27,522 nucleotides of DNA from a virus: IMG/VR virus record IMGVR_UViG_3300023210_000173, positions 1 through 27,522 of that record; one strand, written 5' to 3'. Position numbers and translations under genes: made by a program. The first letter of the stretch is position 1; each line of letters starts with the position of its first letter. The notes under the pieces were generated by a model, which saw only the letters and a list, made by a program, of their open reading frames with translations, was not told where the DNA came from and did not search any database. Shown here piece by piece: positions 5,962 through 13,814 of the stretch.

Positions 5962-8882
5962 TGGCAGGCTTTTCCATACTAGCAAAGCTCGGACTAGACT
6001 CCTCGAAGTTTGCGCAATCGCTCAAGTCACAAGATACGGCAGTCGGGAAATTCGGGAAGGCGCTCGGGACGGCAGTAAAGGCAGGAGCCGCAATCGCAGG
6101 AGCGGCCTTTGCCGCGTTTACTGCGAAGGGGATCAAGGACATGATCGAGTTCGATAAGTCGATGCAAGAAGTCTTTACTCTTCTGCCGGACATCACCGAG
6201 GACTCGATGGGCAAGATGCGAGCATCCGTTCGAGATCTTGCGAAGACAATGGGGGTCGATCTGGGAGATGCAACCTCGGCGCTTTATCAAGCAATCTCGG
6301 CAGGAGTCCCCGAGGACAATGTTTTTGAGTTCATGGAGGTTGCGGCGAAGGCCTCGGTCGGAGGAGTGACTTCCCTCGAGACCGCAGTCGATGGAATCAC
6401 GACCGCAATCAACACCTACGGATCCGCAAACCTTACCGCCAAGGAGGCCGCCGATTCAATGTTCACGGCGGTAAAGCTCGGCAAGACCACTTTCGAGGAA
6501 CTGTCTGACTCCCTCTTCAACGTTTTGCCAATGGCAAAGCAGGCAGGAGTTGCCTTTGACGAAATAACCGGCGCTCTTGCGGTCATGACTGCATCGGGAA
6601 CACCGACCGCAGTCGCGACCACTCAACTCCGAGCCGCTCTCACTTCATTAATTGCTCCAACGGCAAAAACCGCACAGGCTTTCAAGGATTACGGACTCGA
6701 CGTCGGAAGTCTCAAGGCGCTCATGGCAGGCGGAGACGGAGGCCTCGTCAAAGCGATGCAGGAGGTCATGGTTGCAACTGACGGAGACGAGATCGCGATC
6801 CGCAAATTGCTCGGATCCACGGAGGCTATGAATGCAGTCCTCACTCTCACGGCAGACGGGGCAAAGAGTTTCGGGGATGCGATGGTTGAGATGGCAAACA
6901 AGACGGGATCAACCGACAAGGCTTTTGAGACCATGCAAAAGTCGGTTGCGCATCAATTGGATCTCATGCTTGCATCCATCAAAGATCTCGGGATCTCGAT
7001 GGGAATGGCTCTTCTCCCGATCATCAATGCAGTCCTCCCGGCATTGACGAATGCCTTCAAGGATGCCGGGCCTTGGCTTGACGATTTCGGGAGGAGGTTC
7101 CCTCAAATGTTGGCAACCGTGGGAGATGTGGTTGTCATCCTCACGAAGCTCGGGGTCGTGGTCGGGGTCTACGCCGCCGCAGTCAAGGCTCAAGCGGCAA
7201 TCTCCACGGCATGGAATGCTTCCCTCCTGCTCACGAAGACTCGAGCACTGGGAGCCGCAGTTCAGATTCGAGCACTTGCCGCAATCAAGGCGATCGCGAA
7301 TCCTTTCGGCCTCATTGCCGCAGGCTTGACCGCAGTCACTCTTGTCCTCTGGAAATATATCGATGCGAAGAAGGAGGCCGCAAAGCATCGACTCGCGAAG
7401 GAGCAAAAAGAAATTCAGCAACTTGCAAAATGGACGGAGGAACTAGGAAAAGAATCCGCGGCGGCAAAAGCAAAGATTGGCGAACTTATAAAAGAGATGG
7501 ACGCGATGGGAGCCGCATCCCGAAGGCAGGCCGCAAACAAGACGGAACTTCAAAGCAATCTCGACATCCTCAAGGAGAGGCTTGATGTCCTCAAGGCCTC
7601 GAAGATGGAGCAGGAAATGGAGTATAGGGTCGCAATTAAGACCTATGCAGAGCAAACCAATATGCTCGCGAATGATGACTCGCGTTTAAATAAAGCCTAC
7701 GAGCAAGCAGAACTCGACAAAACTCGCGACAAGGCGATTCAAAAGTTCCTTCAATGGCAAAGGGACGTTTTAAAGACCGAGCAGGACATCAAGGATGTCG
7801 GGGATCTTCGGGAGAAGGAACTCGCCGGGATGCTCCAGACTCAAGAGGACATCGACAAAGTTCTCAAAGACATTCACGCGAACCGAAAGCTTGAGAAATC
7901 GGAGATCGGGCAGATCCACTTGCTCGAGGTGGGGATCCGAGATCTGGAATTACAGAAAAAGAATTTGATCGATGCTTCGATCGGGGGAAGAAACCTCGAG
8001 GCAGATGCGGCCGATAGACTCAAGACGCTAGAGGGGGACATTCTCGACAAGAGAGAGCAGATCGAAAAGATCATCAAAGGAGCCTTAAAGGATGCGCAGG
8101 ATGCGGAAATTCTTCGGATCAAGGATCTAGTGACGGAATTGGATCTTGCTCTCCAGAAAGAGAAGGATCGAGCGAAGGAAGCAGGAGACGCGGCAGACGC
8201 GAAGGAGGCGGAGGTCGCGGCCTTCCGCAAAGACCTCGCTGCCGCAAATGCCGCTCTCGATCCGCTCAAAAAATTCTTTCAAAAAGACTTCAAGGGAAAG
8301 ATCACTCCGAATTATGCGGAGATGCATCGCGAGTTTAAAAAGCTAAAGGCCGAGGGGAAACTTCCGCCGAATACTCAGACGATCGCCGACTTCAAACAGA
8401 TGCTCACCGACCGCGCGGTCGCCGCAAAGGCTCATCGAGACGGGATCCTCGAGGACGGGAGGATCGCCTTGGCGGATGCAACTGAATTGCGAGCAAAAGA
8501 AAAAACCGCACTTGATGCGGCAAAGGTTATCGAGGACGAAATCGCGGCGGAGAAGAAGAGAATCCTCAACCTCGAAAAGGACGCGAGAGATCAAGAAAAG
8601 AAGACCCTCGACGAACTCACCAAGGAGCGAGAGGCATGGGAGAAGGCCTTAAAGGATTGGCAGGACAAGCTCAACATGGTTCCCCCCGAAACCGCTACTC
8701 TTGCAAATGCGATCAATCAGCAAGGCGACACTCTCACCTCCATCGATGACGCAATCGGGGACGCTCTAAACGGGAAGAACCAAGTCGATGAAGAAGCAAA
8801 CCGAGAAAAAACCCAAAAGGACTTGCTCACTACGGCAGAGGAGACTCTCTCGGTCGTGAGTGGATACTTCGTTAACCAATGA
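5961..8882 (+). CDS. Tail tape measure protein
   Basis: This 973-residue protein is the longest in the window and sets tail length. At about 0.15 nm per residue it predicts a tail near 145 nm, consistent with a siphovirus. The N-terminus (FSILAKLGLDSSKF, GKALGTAVKAGAAIAGAAFAAFTAKGI-type Ala/Gly helix, then FDKSMQEVFTLLPD) and residues about 65-330 (DATSALYQAISAG, TSLETAVDGITTAINTYG, ALAVMTASGTP) match the TP901/PhageMin-type tape-measure domain. Hydrophobic stretches follow at about 385-430. The C-terminal half (about 470-940) is long, charged coiled coil with many Lys/Glu/Ala repeats. Start ATG overlaps the stop of the preceding gene; the stop overlaps the next ATG. Confidence 0.92.
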   Translation: MAGFSILAKLGLDSSKFAQSLKSQDTAVGKFGKALGTAVKAGAAIAGAAFAAFTAKGIKDMIEFDKSMQEVFTLLPDITEDSMGKMRASVRDLAKTMGVDLGDATSALYQAISAGVPEDNVFEFMEVAAKASVGGVTSLETAVDGITTAINTYGSANLTAKEAADSMFTAVKLGKTTFEELSDSLFNVLPMAKQAGVAFDEITGALAVMTASGTPTAVATTQLRAALTSLIAPTAKTAQAFKDYGLDVGSLKALMAGGDGGLVKAMQEVMVATDGDEIAIRKLLGSTEAMNAVLTLTADGAKSFGDAMVEMANKTGSTDKAFETMQKSVAHQLDLMLASIKDLGISMGMALLPIINAVLPALTNAFKDAGPWLDDFGRRFPQMLATVGDVVVILTKLGVVVGVYAAAVKAQAAISTAWNASLLLTKTRALGAAVQIRALAAIKAIANPFGLIAAGLTAVTLVLWKYIDAKKEAAKHRLAKEQKEIQQLAKWTEELGKESAAAKAKIGELIKEMDAMGAASRRQAANKTELQSNLDILKERLDVLKASKMEQEMEYRVAIKTYAEQTNMLANDDSRLNKAYEQAELDKTRDKAIQKFLQWQRDVLKTEQDIKDVGDLREKELAGMLQTQEDIDKVLKDIHANRKLEKSEIGQIHLLEVGIRDLELQKKNLIDASIGGRNLEADAADRLKTLEGDILDKREQIEKIIKGALKDAQDAEILRIKDLVTELDLALQKEKDRAKEAGDAADAKEAEVAAFRKDLAAANAALDPLKKFFQKDFKGKITPNYAEMHREFKKLKAEGKLPPNTQTIADFKQMLTDRAVAAKAHRDGILEDGRIALADATELRAKEKTALDAAKVIEDEIAAEKKRILNLEKDARDQEKKTLDELTKEREAWEKALKDWQDKLNMVPPETATLANAINQQGDTLTSIDDAIGDALNGKNQVDEEANREKTQKDLLTTAEETLSVVSGYFVNQ

Positions 8883-9502
8883 CAACGACCTTCGACTCCC
8901 CGAACTCGGACGATTTTATCTCGCCGATCCGTCTCTCCGTTTCGCCTCGGCTTGAGTATCCGTTCCGGCAGGATCTCACCGCGATCCTTTACCGGATCGA
9001 CTACGTGCAGAGGTCGGAGTTCTTCCTTCCTGCCGATCTCGATCTCAGTTGTCCCGACAACTCCTCCGCCTTTCTGGTCGAGGAGTCCAATCCGCAACAA
9101 AGGAAAGACGGACTTTGCCGATTTACTCGAACCTTTTCGACAGTCCCGGCAGGCCGCACCGAGTTCTCCTCCTCGAGCTTTTCTTTTCCTGCTTTCAAAA
9201 ACCTCTCCGCAGATTCCGCTCTCCTTCGATCGGGTTTTACTCGGACAGTCGTGGCAAAGGTCGAATTTACTTACCTCCTCACCACGGATCCGGGGACGGA
9301 TCTCACCTTCGCGGCTCAATGGGAACCTCTGGATGCAAGCTCGAACGTCTGCAACTTTGTCGCAACGGATTCGACTCCCACGAAAGCGACCTACGAAGGT
9401 TACGTCACCGCGGAGACTTACCTCCAATCCAAGGAGACAAAGATCTCGAGATGGAAGGGGAACATCTGGCAAATGGAAAATAGAAAGGTCAAGGCGTTGT
9501 GA
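8879..9502 (+). CDS. Tail tip protein, family unknown
   Basis: A 207-residue protein whose ATG overlaps the tape-measure stop (ATGA at 8879-8882). In siphoviruses the first gene after the tape measure usually encodes a distal tail or baseplate component. The sequence is beta-rich and Phe/Ser-rich, with an N-terminal SPIRLSVSPRLEYPFRQD, a central FTRTVVAKVEFTYLLT, and a C-terminal TKISRWKGNIWQMENRKVK. No conserved motif of the distal tail protein family was recognised. The 3' end overlaps the GTG of the next gene (GTGA), consistent with coupled expression. Confidence 0.6.
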   Translation: MTTTFDSPNSDDFISPIRLSVSPRLEYPFRQDLTAILYRIDYVQRSEFFLPADLDLSCPDNSSAFLVEESNPQQRKDGLCRFTRTFSTVPAGRTEFSSSSFSFPAFKNLSADSALLRSGFTRTVVAKVEFTYLLTTDPGTDLTFAAQWEPLDASSNVCNFVATDSTPTKATYEGYVTAETYLQSKETKISRWKGNIWQMENRKVKAL

Positions 9503-9768
9503 GTTGGCCAAATGACCCGATCCCGGGACTCGTCAAGGGCGAGCGTCCGACCCTCCTCGAGGCCGAGCTTGGGAACGAGGTGATCGATGCCGTGAACGTT
9601 CTCGGGAACATCACAATCGAAAAGGGGACCAAGGACGAAGTGCAATATTCGGCGAGCGGAATCAAAGTGATTTACAAGTTCCCTCCCGATGGATGGGAGG
9701 AGAAGACAATCACGATCTGCGAAGACGGATCCTCGGTCGATTACACTTTTCTCGTTAAGTCTTCTTGA
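9499..9768 (+). CDS. Small tail-associated protein
   Basis: An 89-residue protein begins at a GTG that overlaps the stop of the upstream gene. It starts MSWPNDPIPGLVKGE and contains LGNEVIDAVNVLGNITIEKG and a Trp-centred PPDGWEEKTITICEDG. It is compact and probably beta-rich, with no recognised family. The one-base gap to the next start and position between tail-tip genes suggest a structural or baseplate-assembly role. Nothing in the sequence identifies an enzymatic activity. Confidence 0.55.
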   Translation: MSWPNDPIPGLVKGERPTLLEAELGNEVIDAVNVLGNITIEKGTKDEVQYSASGIKVIYKFPPDGWEEKTITICEDGSSVDYTFLVKSS

Positions 9769-9769
9769 A

Positions 9770-10123
9770 ATGGTTGCCTTCCTCATCCAACCCGTCTCCG
9801 GGGAGTGTTGCGAAGATCCTTGCTCGAGATCCTCACCTTGCGATCCATGCGAAAACCCTTGGGTTTGCGTTGTGGCATCCGGAGGATATGGTGGGAAATA
9901 TACGAAAGATGAGGGAGTCTCCGGATACCATTACTGGCATCAAGGCGGCGATCCTAATTATTATTTGTACTGGTCGGTTAGTTTCGGCGTGGGTTCGTGG
10001 TCATTCCGTACATATTCCGGCGATCCCTTTATCTGGGCAGATTCATCGGGAGGACAGAATGATCCCTCTGCCGTGGGGTGGCCTTCGCCCATTACCTCCG
10101 TGACCTTGAATGGCACTTGTTGA
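9770..10123 (+). CDS. Cysteine-rich tail protein with a C-terminal tip domain
   Basis: A 117-residue protein starting at ATG 9770, one base after the previous stop. A longer frame reaches upstream into the preceding gene, but this ATG gives a clean boundary and a natural N-terminus (MVAFLIQPVSG). Residues 12-33 hold six cysteines (ECCEDPCSRSSPCDPCENP, then C33), suggesting disulfides or metal binding. The C-terminal part has the pattern VCVVASGGYGGKYTKDEG, YYLYW, then ITSVTLNGTC, which parallels the end of the Ser/Thr-rich protein at 11293-11823. These look like two copies of one small tail-tip or receptor-binding domain on different stalks. Function is inferred. Confidence 0.62.
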   Translation: MVAFLIQPVSGECCEDPCSRSSPCDPCENPWVCVVASGGYGGKYTKDEGVSGYHYWHQGGDPNYYLYWSVSFGVGSWSFRTYSGDPFIWADSSGGQNDPSAVGWPSPITSVTLNGTC

Positions 10124-10139
10124 CGCTCTCCCCTCTTTT

Positions 10140-11252
10140 ATGAGCACAGAGAACTTTTTCATCGACATAAACGCCGACACGCTCGGCTCGGCTCGAGTGA
10201 TCTCGCTCACGAACTCCACGCAGGAACCGATCAAAAAGTTCGTTGCCGGGGATCTTCGAGATCTAAATCTCTATTTTGTCGATGGGTCGGGATCCTACAT
10301 CGACACTTCTCTCTATACAGTCCGAGTCGGAGTCGGTGGAATCAACAAAAGGCCGACCGGAGGGACTTGGACTTTCACTCATGGCGGAAACGATACGACC
10401 TTCGACTTCAATGCTCCTGCCTCTACTGTCGAAGCAGTTCTTGACGCGGCTCCCTTTTCCCTTGCGGTCTCCGTTACGGCTCCTACGACCGGGGTCTACA
10501 TCGTAAAATTCGATGCAGTCGGCGCTCAAACCTTGCCGACTTCCGACTCCTCCGCCTTGACTCCCGACTCCTCGGTCTCGGTCAAGAGACTTGTGACAGG
10601 AGACGGAACCACGAAGGAAGAATGGATCGTCCGACTTTTCGAGACTCCTTGGGCATACTCCGAGTCATGGTCGAACATCACGAACGGCAAGACCGGGACG
10701 CTCAACTTCGGAACCGAGAACCTCTTCAAGGCCTTCGGATCCGCAAACTCTCTTGCAGGCTATTTTGAAATCGAGCTCACGGACTCGGGCGGCAACGTCT
10801 CGACAGTCATCCAAGCGCCTACCACAATTCTAGGCCCGGTTATCGGGGACGGAGTGGCAGGCGTGGGATCCTTTGCTTCCTACATCACGGAAACTTACGA
10901 GACGATCATCTCTTCCGTGACGGGAGAAGATGAAAACGCCTCCACCGGGACAGGCAAGATCACTTTTCGGATGCCTTACGCGATGACCTTGACGGACGTC
11001 CGGGCATCGGTGAAGACCGCGCCGACAGGAGCTACGATCATTTGCGATCTCAACGAGTCCGGCTCGACAGTCCTCTCGACAAAAGTCTCGATCGATGCAG
11101 GCGAAGAGACCTCAACGACTGCCGCAACTCCTCCCGTGATCTCCGACTCCGCTCTTGCGGATGATGCCGAGATGACCATCGACGTCGATCAAGTCGGATC
11201 CGGAACTGCCGGGGTCGGTCTCAAGGTCTACCTCATTGGCAAGAGAGCGTGA
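10140..11252 (+). CDS. Tail fibre or baseplate upper-protein-like structural protein
   Basis: A 370-residue protein starting at ATG 10140 (MSTENFFIDINADTLGSARV). An ATG 30 bases upstream would overlap the previous gene and translate a spacer that resembles other noncoding gene boundaries here, so the later start is preferred. The N-terminal half is beta-rich (YTVRVGVGGINKRPTGGTW). The C-terminal 100 residues have the look of a fibre head domain: TFRMPYAMTLTDVRASVKTA, TIICDLNESG, LSTKVSIDAGEETS, MTIDVDQVGSG and GLKVYLIGKR, alternating strands as in jelly-roll receptor-binding domains. It probably attaches to the tail tip and may contact the host surface. The stop overlaps a GTG micro-frame leading to the next gene. 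Confidence 0.68.
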   Translation: MSTENFFIDINADTLGSARVISLTNSTQEPIKKFVAGDLRDLNLYFVDGSGSYIDTSLYTVRVGVGGINKRPTGGTWTFTHGGNDTTFDFNAPASTVEAVLDAAPFSLAVSVTAPTTGVYIVKFDAVGAQTLPTSDSSALTPDSSVSVKRLVTGDGTTKEEWIVRLFETPWAYSESWSNITNGKTGTLNFGTENLFKAFGSANSLAGYFEIELTDSGGNVSTVIQAPTTILGPVIGDGVAGVGSFASYITETYETIISSVTGEDENASTGTGKITFRMPYAMTLTDVRASVKTAPTGATIICDLNESGSTVLSTKVSIDAGEETSTTAATPPVISDSALADDAEMTIDVDQVGSGTAGVGLKVYLIGKRA

Positions 11253-11292
11253 CGTGGGAAACTCAATCGCCGCAAGTTTGGCAGGAAATGTC

Positions 11293-11823
11293 GTGAGCAC
11301 TCAATGGATCACCTACCCGGCGACCTCGGTCACCACGACTACGACAGTCGCGCCGACCACGACCTCCACCACCTCGACCTCGACAAGTTCGACTTCTTCG
11401 ACTTCGACAAGCTCCACCTCCACAAGTTCAACCTCCACGACTTCTACAAGTTCGACTTCCACAAGTTCAACTTCCACAAGTTCGACTTCCACAAGTTCAA
11501 CTTCCACAAGTTCAACTTCCACAAGTTCGACAAGTTCGACATCCTCAACTTCGTCAACTACTGCCGCGCTTTCCTCCATTTGCTTAGATTCCGGAATGGG
11601 AGCAGGTTTTGCCGGGACTTACACTCCGAATGGAACTTATGGAGGCCGCACGGCATATCGGAAGAACTCTGGGACTTATCCTTGGGTTTCATGGGACTCC
11701 ACCAATTCCAGATGGGAGCTTGCAGATAGTGCAGGAGGAGTCGCTTACGACTATGATGACGGAGGCCTCCATCCGTGGAGTGGAACATGGGGATCGATCA
11801 CGGTGACTGAAGGCGCTTGCTAG
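11293..11823 (+). CDS. Tail protein with long Ser/Thr-only stalk and C-terminal tip domain
   Basis: The preferred start is GTG 11293, which has an AGGA ribosome binding site at 11283-11286 and overlaps the stop of a 15-codon micro-frame (GTGA); earlier starts at TTG 11236 and GTG 11254 are possible. The 176-residue protein has a short N-terminus (STQWITYPATS), then about 80 residues that are almost entirely Ser and Thr (12-90). An 85-residue domain follows: SICLDSGMGAGFAGTYTPNG, GRTAYRKNSG, WVSWDSTNSRWELADS, then GSITVTEGAC. The tip domain resembles that of the protein at 9770-10123. The Ser/Thr stalk is an obvious candidate for O-glycosylation, and glycosyltransferase genes follow five bases downstream. 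The role as receptor-binding protein is inferred. Confidence 0.7.
   Translation: MSTQWITYPATSVTTTTTVAPTTTSTTSTSTSSTSSTSTSSTSTSSTSTTSTSSTSTSSTSTSSTSTSSTSTSSTSTSSTSSTSSTSSTTAALSSICLDSGMGAGFAGTYTPNGTYGGRTAYRKNSGTYPWVSWDSTNSRWELADSAGGVAYDYDDGGLHPWSGTWGSITVTEGAC
11446..11529 (+). repeat. 15-bp tandem repeat encoding the Ser/Thr stalk
   Basis: Five consecutive 15-base units of ACAAGTTCRACTTCC run from 11446 to 11520, differing only at one A/G position. A partial unit follows, and degenerate copies extend over roughly 11380-11560. Each unit encodes five Ser/Thr residues. Near-identity of neighbouring units suggests recent expansion by slippage or recombination, so stalk length may vary between relatives. 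The units are inside a reading frame and have no spacers, so this is not a CRISPR array. Confidence 0.9.
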
Positions 11824-11827
11824 ACTC

Positions 11828-12580
11828 ATGCGAGTCGATTGCCACCTCTGCACCTTCGGCAGGTTTGAAACAGTCCGAAGATCCCTTGCTCAATTCTTGG
11901 CGCAGGACTACGCGAAGAAGACCCTTTTGATCTTCAACACGGCTCCGACTCCGATCACGATCGACCCGAAACTTCACGGCAAAGGGATCCGCGTGGTTAA
12001 TCAATCGATCAACCCGGACGGGACTCCATTCTCGAGCCTCGGGCAAGTTCGATCCGCCGCTCTCAACCACGCCGAGGGAGACTCGTGGATCTGTTGGGAT
12101 GACGATGATCTTTTCCTCCCTTATCACATCGAGACCGCGGTCGCTCGTTTGCAAGCCGCAGGATCCCTTGCGTGGAAACCCCTCCGCAGTCTTTTCTCCG
12201 GAGACGGGGGGAAGTCCTTCAAGTTTGCGCAGAACGCAATGGAGGCATCCATCCTCTGCGACCTCAACTTCGTTCGAGAGCATGGGTTCTCGACTACCAA
12301 GAGCGGAGGCGAACACGTCTTCGGGGGTTGGCTCGACCGACTCAAGGCGGAGGATCAACTCACGATTGAAGACGTGACTCCCTCTTATGCCTACGTGTGG
12401 GGGGACGGACTCTCGAAGACCTCGGGGAACATCGACCACCCGGACAACTTTGAAAACCACAAGAAGGCCTCCCAAGACTTCGGTGACGGATCTCCCCTTA
12501 CTCCCGTCCCGATCGAGGACTTGCTTCCCATGATGTCCAGAGCGAAAGAAGTCGCTCTTGGCGGAAAGGTCGCCGCGTGA
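11828..12580 (+). CDS. Family 2-type (GT-A) glycosyltransferase
   Basis: A 250-residue protein that should transfer a sugar from a nucleotide-sugar donor. The N-terminus (MRVDCHLCTFGRFETVRRSL) is typical of GT-A enzymes, with the conserved Thr-Phe-x-Arg opening. A metal-binding acidic cluster lies at residues 91-94 (ICWDDDDLFLPYHI), preceded by GQVRSAALNHAEGD, which matches the usual N-x-A or R-N-x-A before the DxD motif. No signal peptide or membrane segment is visible, so it should act in the cytoplasm. It is the first of four overlapping genes for surface-sugar enzymes and starts just after the Ser/Thr-rich tail protein. The acceptor is unknown. Confidence 0.85.
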   Translation: MRVDCHLCTFGRFETVRRSLAQFLAQDYAKKTLLIFNTAPTPITIDPKLHGKGIRVVNQSINPDGTPFSSLGQVRSAALNHAEGDSWICWDDDDLFLPYHIETAVARLQAAGSLAWKPLRSLFSGDGGKSFKFAQNAMEASILCDLNFVREHGFSTTKSGGEHVFGGWLDRLKAEDQLTIEDVTPSYAYVWGDGLSKTSGNIDHPDNFENHKKASQDFGDGSPLTPVPIEDLLPMMSRAKEVALGGKVAA

Positions 12581-13194
12581 TCGAATATTTTTTGCGGAGT
12601 CACGACTTCGCTGATACTCAACTGGGAAACGTCGAGAAGTATTTCATCCGGGAACATCTCGAGCAGGCCTCGGGCAAGTTCTTCTTCGAGGCAGGAGCGG
12701 TCAATGGCTTTCACATGAGCCAGACGGCAACCCTCGAGAGAGTCCACGGATGGACGGGCATCCTTGTCGAGGCTCATCTGGATCTTTTCGATCTTCTCGC
12801 CAAGGGATCCAGAAAGGCGAAACCCGTCCGGGCTTTTCTCGGAGATCCGGGAGGGGTGACATTTTTCGAGCAAAAAATAGCAGGCCACGTCGGTCACTCT
12901 CAACTCAGAGAGACTCGCATCAACGAAAATTGCATTGTCTGCGAGACGCAAGAGGTCGAGGAGATCCTCCGCCTGCATGACGCGCCTCCCGTGATCGACT
13001 TCATGGTGATCGACGTCGAGGGAGGATGGAGGCAGGCCTTCCGGGGGATTGACTTCGAGGCAAGGAGGATCGACTTCCTCGGGATCGAGATGAAGGAACG
13101 GGATGAGGAGATCATCTCGGAGATGATCGGGAGAGGTTACGACCTCGAGACAGTCCTCGGGGGGGAGGATTATCTTTTCAAGTTCAAGGGATGA
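12577..13194 (+). CDS. FkbM-family methyltransferase
   Basis: A 205-residue protein starts at a GTG overlapping the stop of the glycosyltransferase. It carries the FkbM signature: an S-adenosylmethionine-binding motif I, KFFFEAGAVNGFHMS (34-48), then ERVHGWTGILVEAH (54-67), and the later IDFMVIDVEGGWRQAF (140-155). FkbM-type enzymes O-methylate sugars and related small molecules, often in polysaccharide or glycan clusters. Its length is near the family norm. Four-base overlaps on both sides place it firmly in the sugar cassette, suggesting it caps or modifies the added glycan. The substrate cannot be deduced. Confidence 0.87.
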   Translation: MIEYFLRSHDFADTQLGNVEKYFIREHLEQASGKFFFEAGAVNGFHMSQTATLERVHGWTGILVEAHLDLFDLLAKGSRKAKPVRAFLGDPGGVTFFEQKIAGHVGHSQLRETRINENCIVCETQEVEEILRLHDAPPVIDFMVIDVEGGWRQAFRGIDFEARRIDFLGIEMKERDEEIISEMIGRGYDLETVLGGEDYLFKFKG

Positions 13195-13814
13195 GCCGAC
13201 TCAATCCAGAACTCCGGAGCCTTTTCATCCACGTCCCGAAGGCCGCAGGATCTTCTCTCTCCTCTCCTGCATGGAATCGAGGGAACGGGCATGACACGGT
13301 TGCCGACTTCGATCATCGGATCGAACTCTCCCCGGATCTCTGGGTCTGGTGCTTTGTTCGCAATCCCTTCGACAGGATCGCTTGCGCTTACGAGGACTGC
13401 CCCGAGGTCTTTGACGATTGCCCGACCTTCGACTCCTTTATCGAGCGGATCTGGAACCATCGAGAGAACCTCGAGGAGATGACCTTCGCAAGATGGGCAG
13501 GCAATCACCGACTCGGCCTTCCCGTGGGGAGGATCCACTTCCTGCCTCAAGAGTTGCTCCTCATGGATCTCCGAGGAAGGTTCCGCCCGGACTTCGTGGG
13601 AAGGTTCGAGAACTTGCAAGCAGACTTTGACCGCGTTGCCGACTATCTCGGGCAACCTCGAGAAACTCTTCCCCATAAAAACTCGAGGGAGGGAAAGCAT
13701 CGGAGACGATTCTCTCCCTTTCGGGATCTCTACAAATCAAAAACCACGCGAGCAAGGGTCGAGGAAATATATCGGCGCGACCTCGAGCGATGGGACTATC
13801 AACTCGAACTATGA
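13191..13814 (+). CDS. Carbohydrate-type sulfotransferase
   Basis: A 207-residue protein with both PAPS-binding signatures of membrane-glycan sulfotransferases. The 5'-phosphosulfate loop LFIHVPKAAGSSL lies at 11-23, and the 3'-phosphate-binding element CFVRNPFDRIACAYE at 54-68. These enzymes move sulfate from PAPS to hydroxyl groups of sugars. No transmembrane anchor is seen, unlike eukaryotic Golgi homologues, so a cytoplasmic role is expected. It overlaps the FkbM gene before it and the glycosyltransferase after it by four bases each. A phage-encoded sulfotransferase within a glycan cassette is unusual. The phage would depend on the host for PAPS, since no PAPS synthesis gene is seen. Confidence 0.85.
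   Translation: MSRLNPELRSLFIHVPKAAGSSLSSPAWNRGNGHDTVADFDHRIELSPDLWVWCFVRNPFDRIACAYEDCPEVFDDCPTFDSFIERIWNHRENLEEMTFARWAGNHRLGLPVGRIHFLPQELLLMDLRGRFRPDFVGRFENLQADFDRVADYLGQPRETLPHKNSREGKHRRRFSPFRDLYKSKTTRARVEEIYRRDLERWDYQLEL

Noticed and set aside
8717-9511. 264-codon open frame on the minus strand
   Set aside because: Antisense to the tape-measure end and tail-tip genes, no start signal or motifs, and composition typical of shadow frames.
10110-10140. Earlier ATG start for the fibre protein
   Set aside because: It would overlap the end of the preceding gene and translate a TTGACG-type spacer seen as noncoding elsewhere; ATG 10140 fits better, although this is not proven.
11446-11529. CRISPR-like array
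   Set aside because: Repeats are 15 bp, directly adjacent without spacers, and encode protein.
11304-11729. Plus-strand frame with His-Lys-Phe-Asp-Phe repeats
   Set aside because: It is another reading frame of the 15-bp Ser/Thr repeat; it lacks a ribosome binding site, and the Ser/Thr frame has the sensible N-terminus and C-terminal domain.
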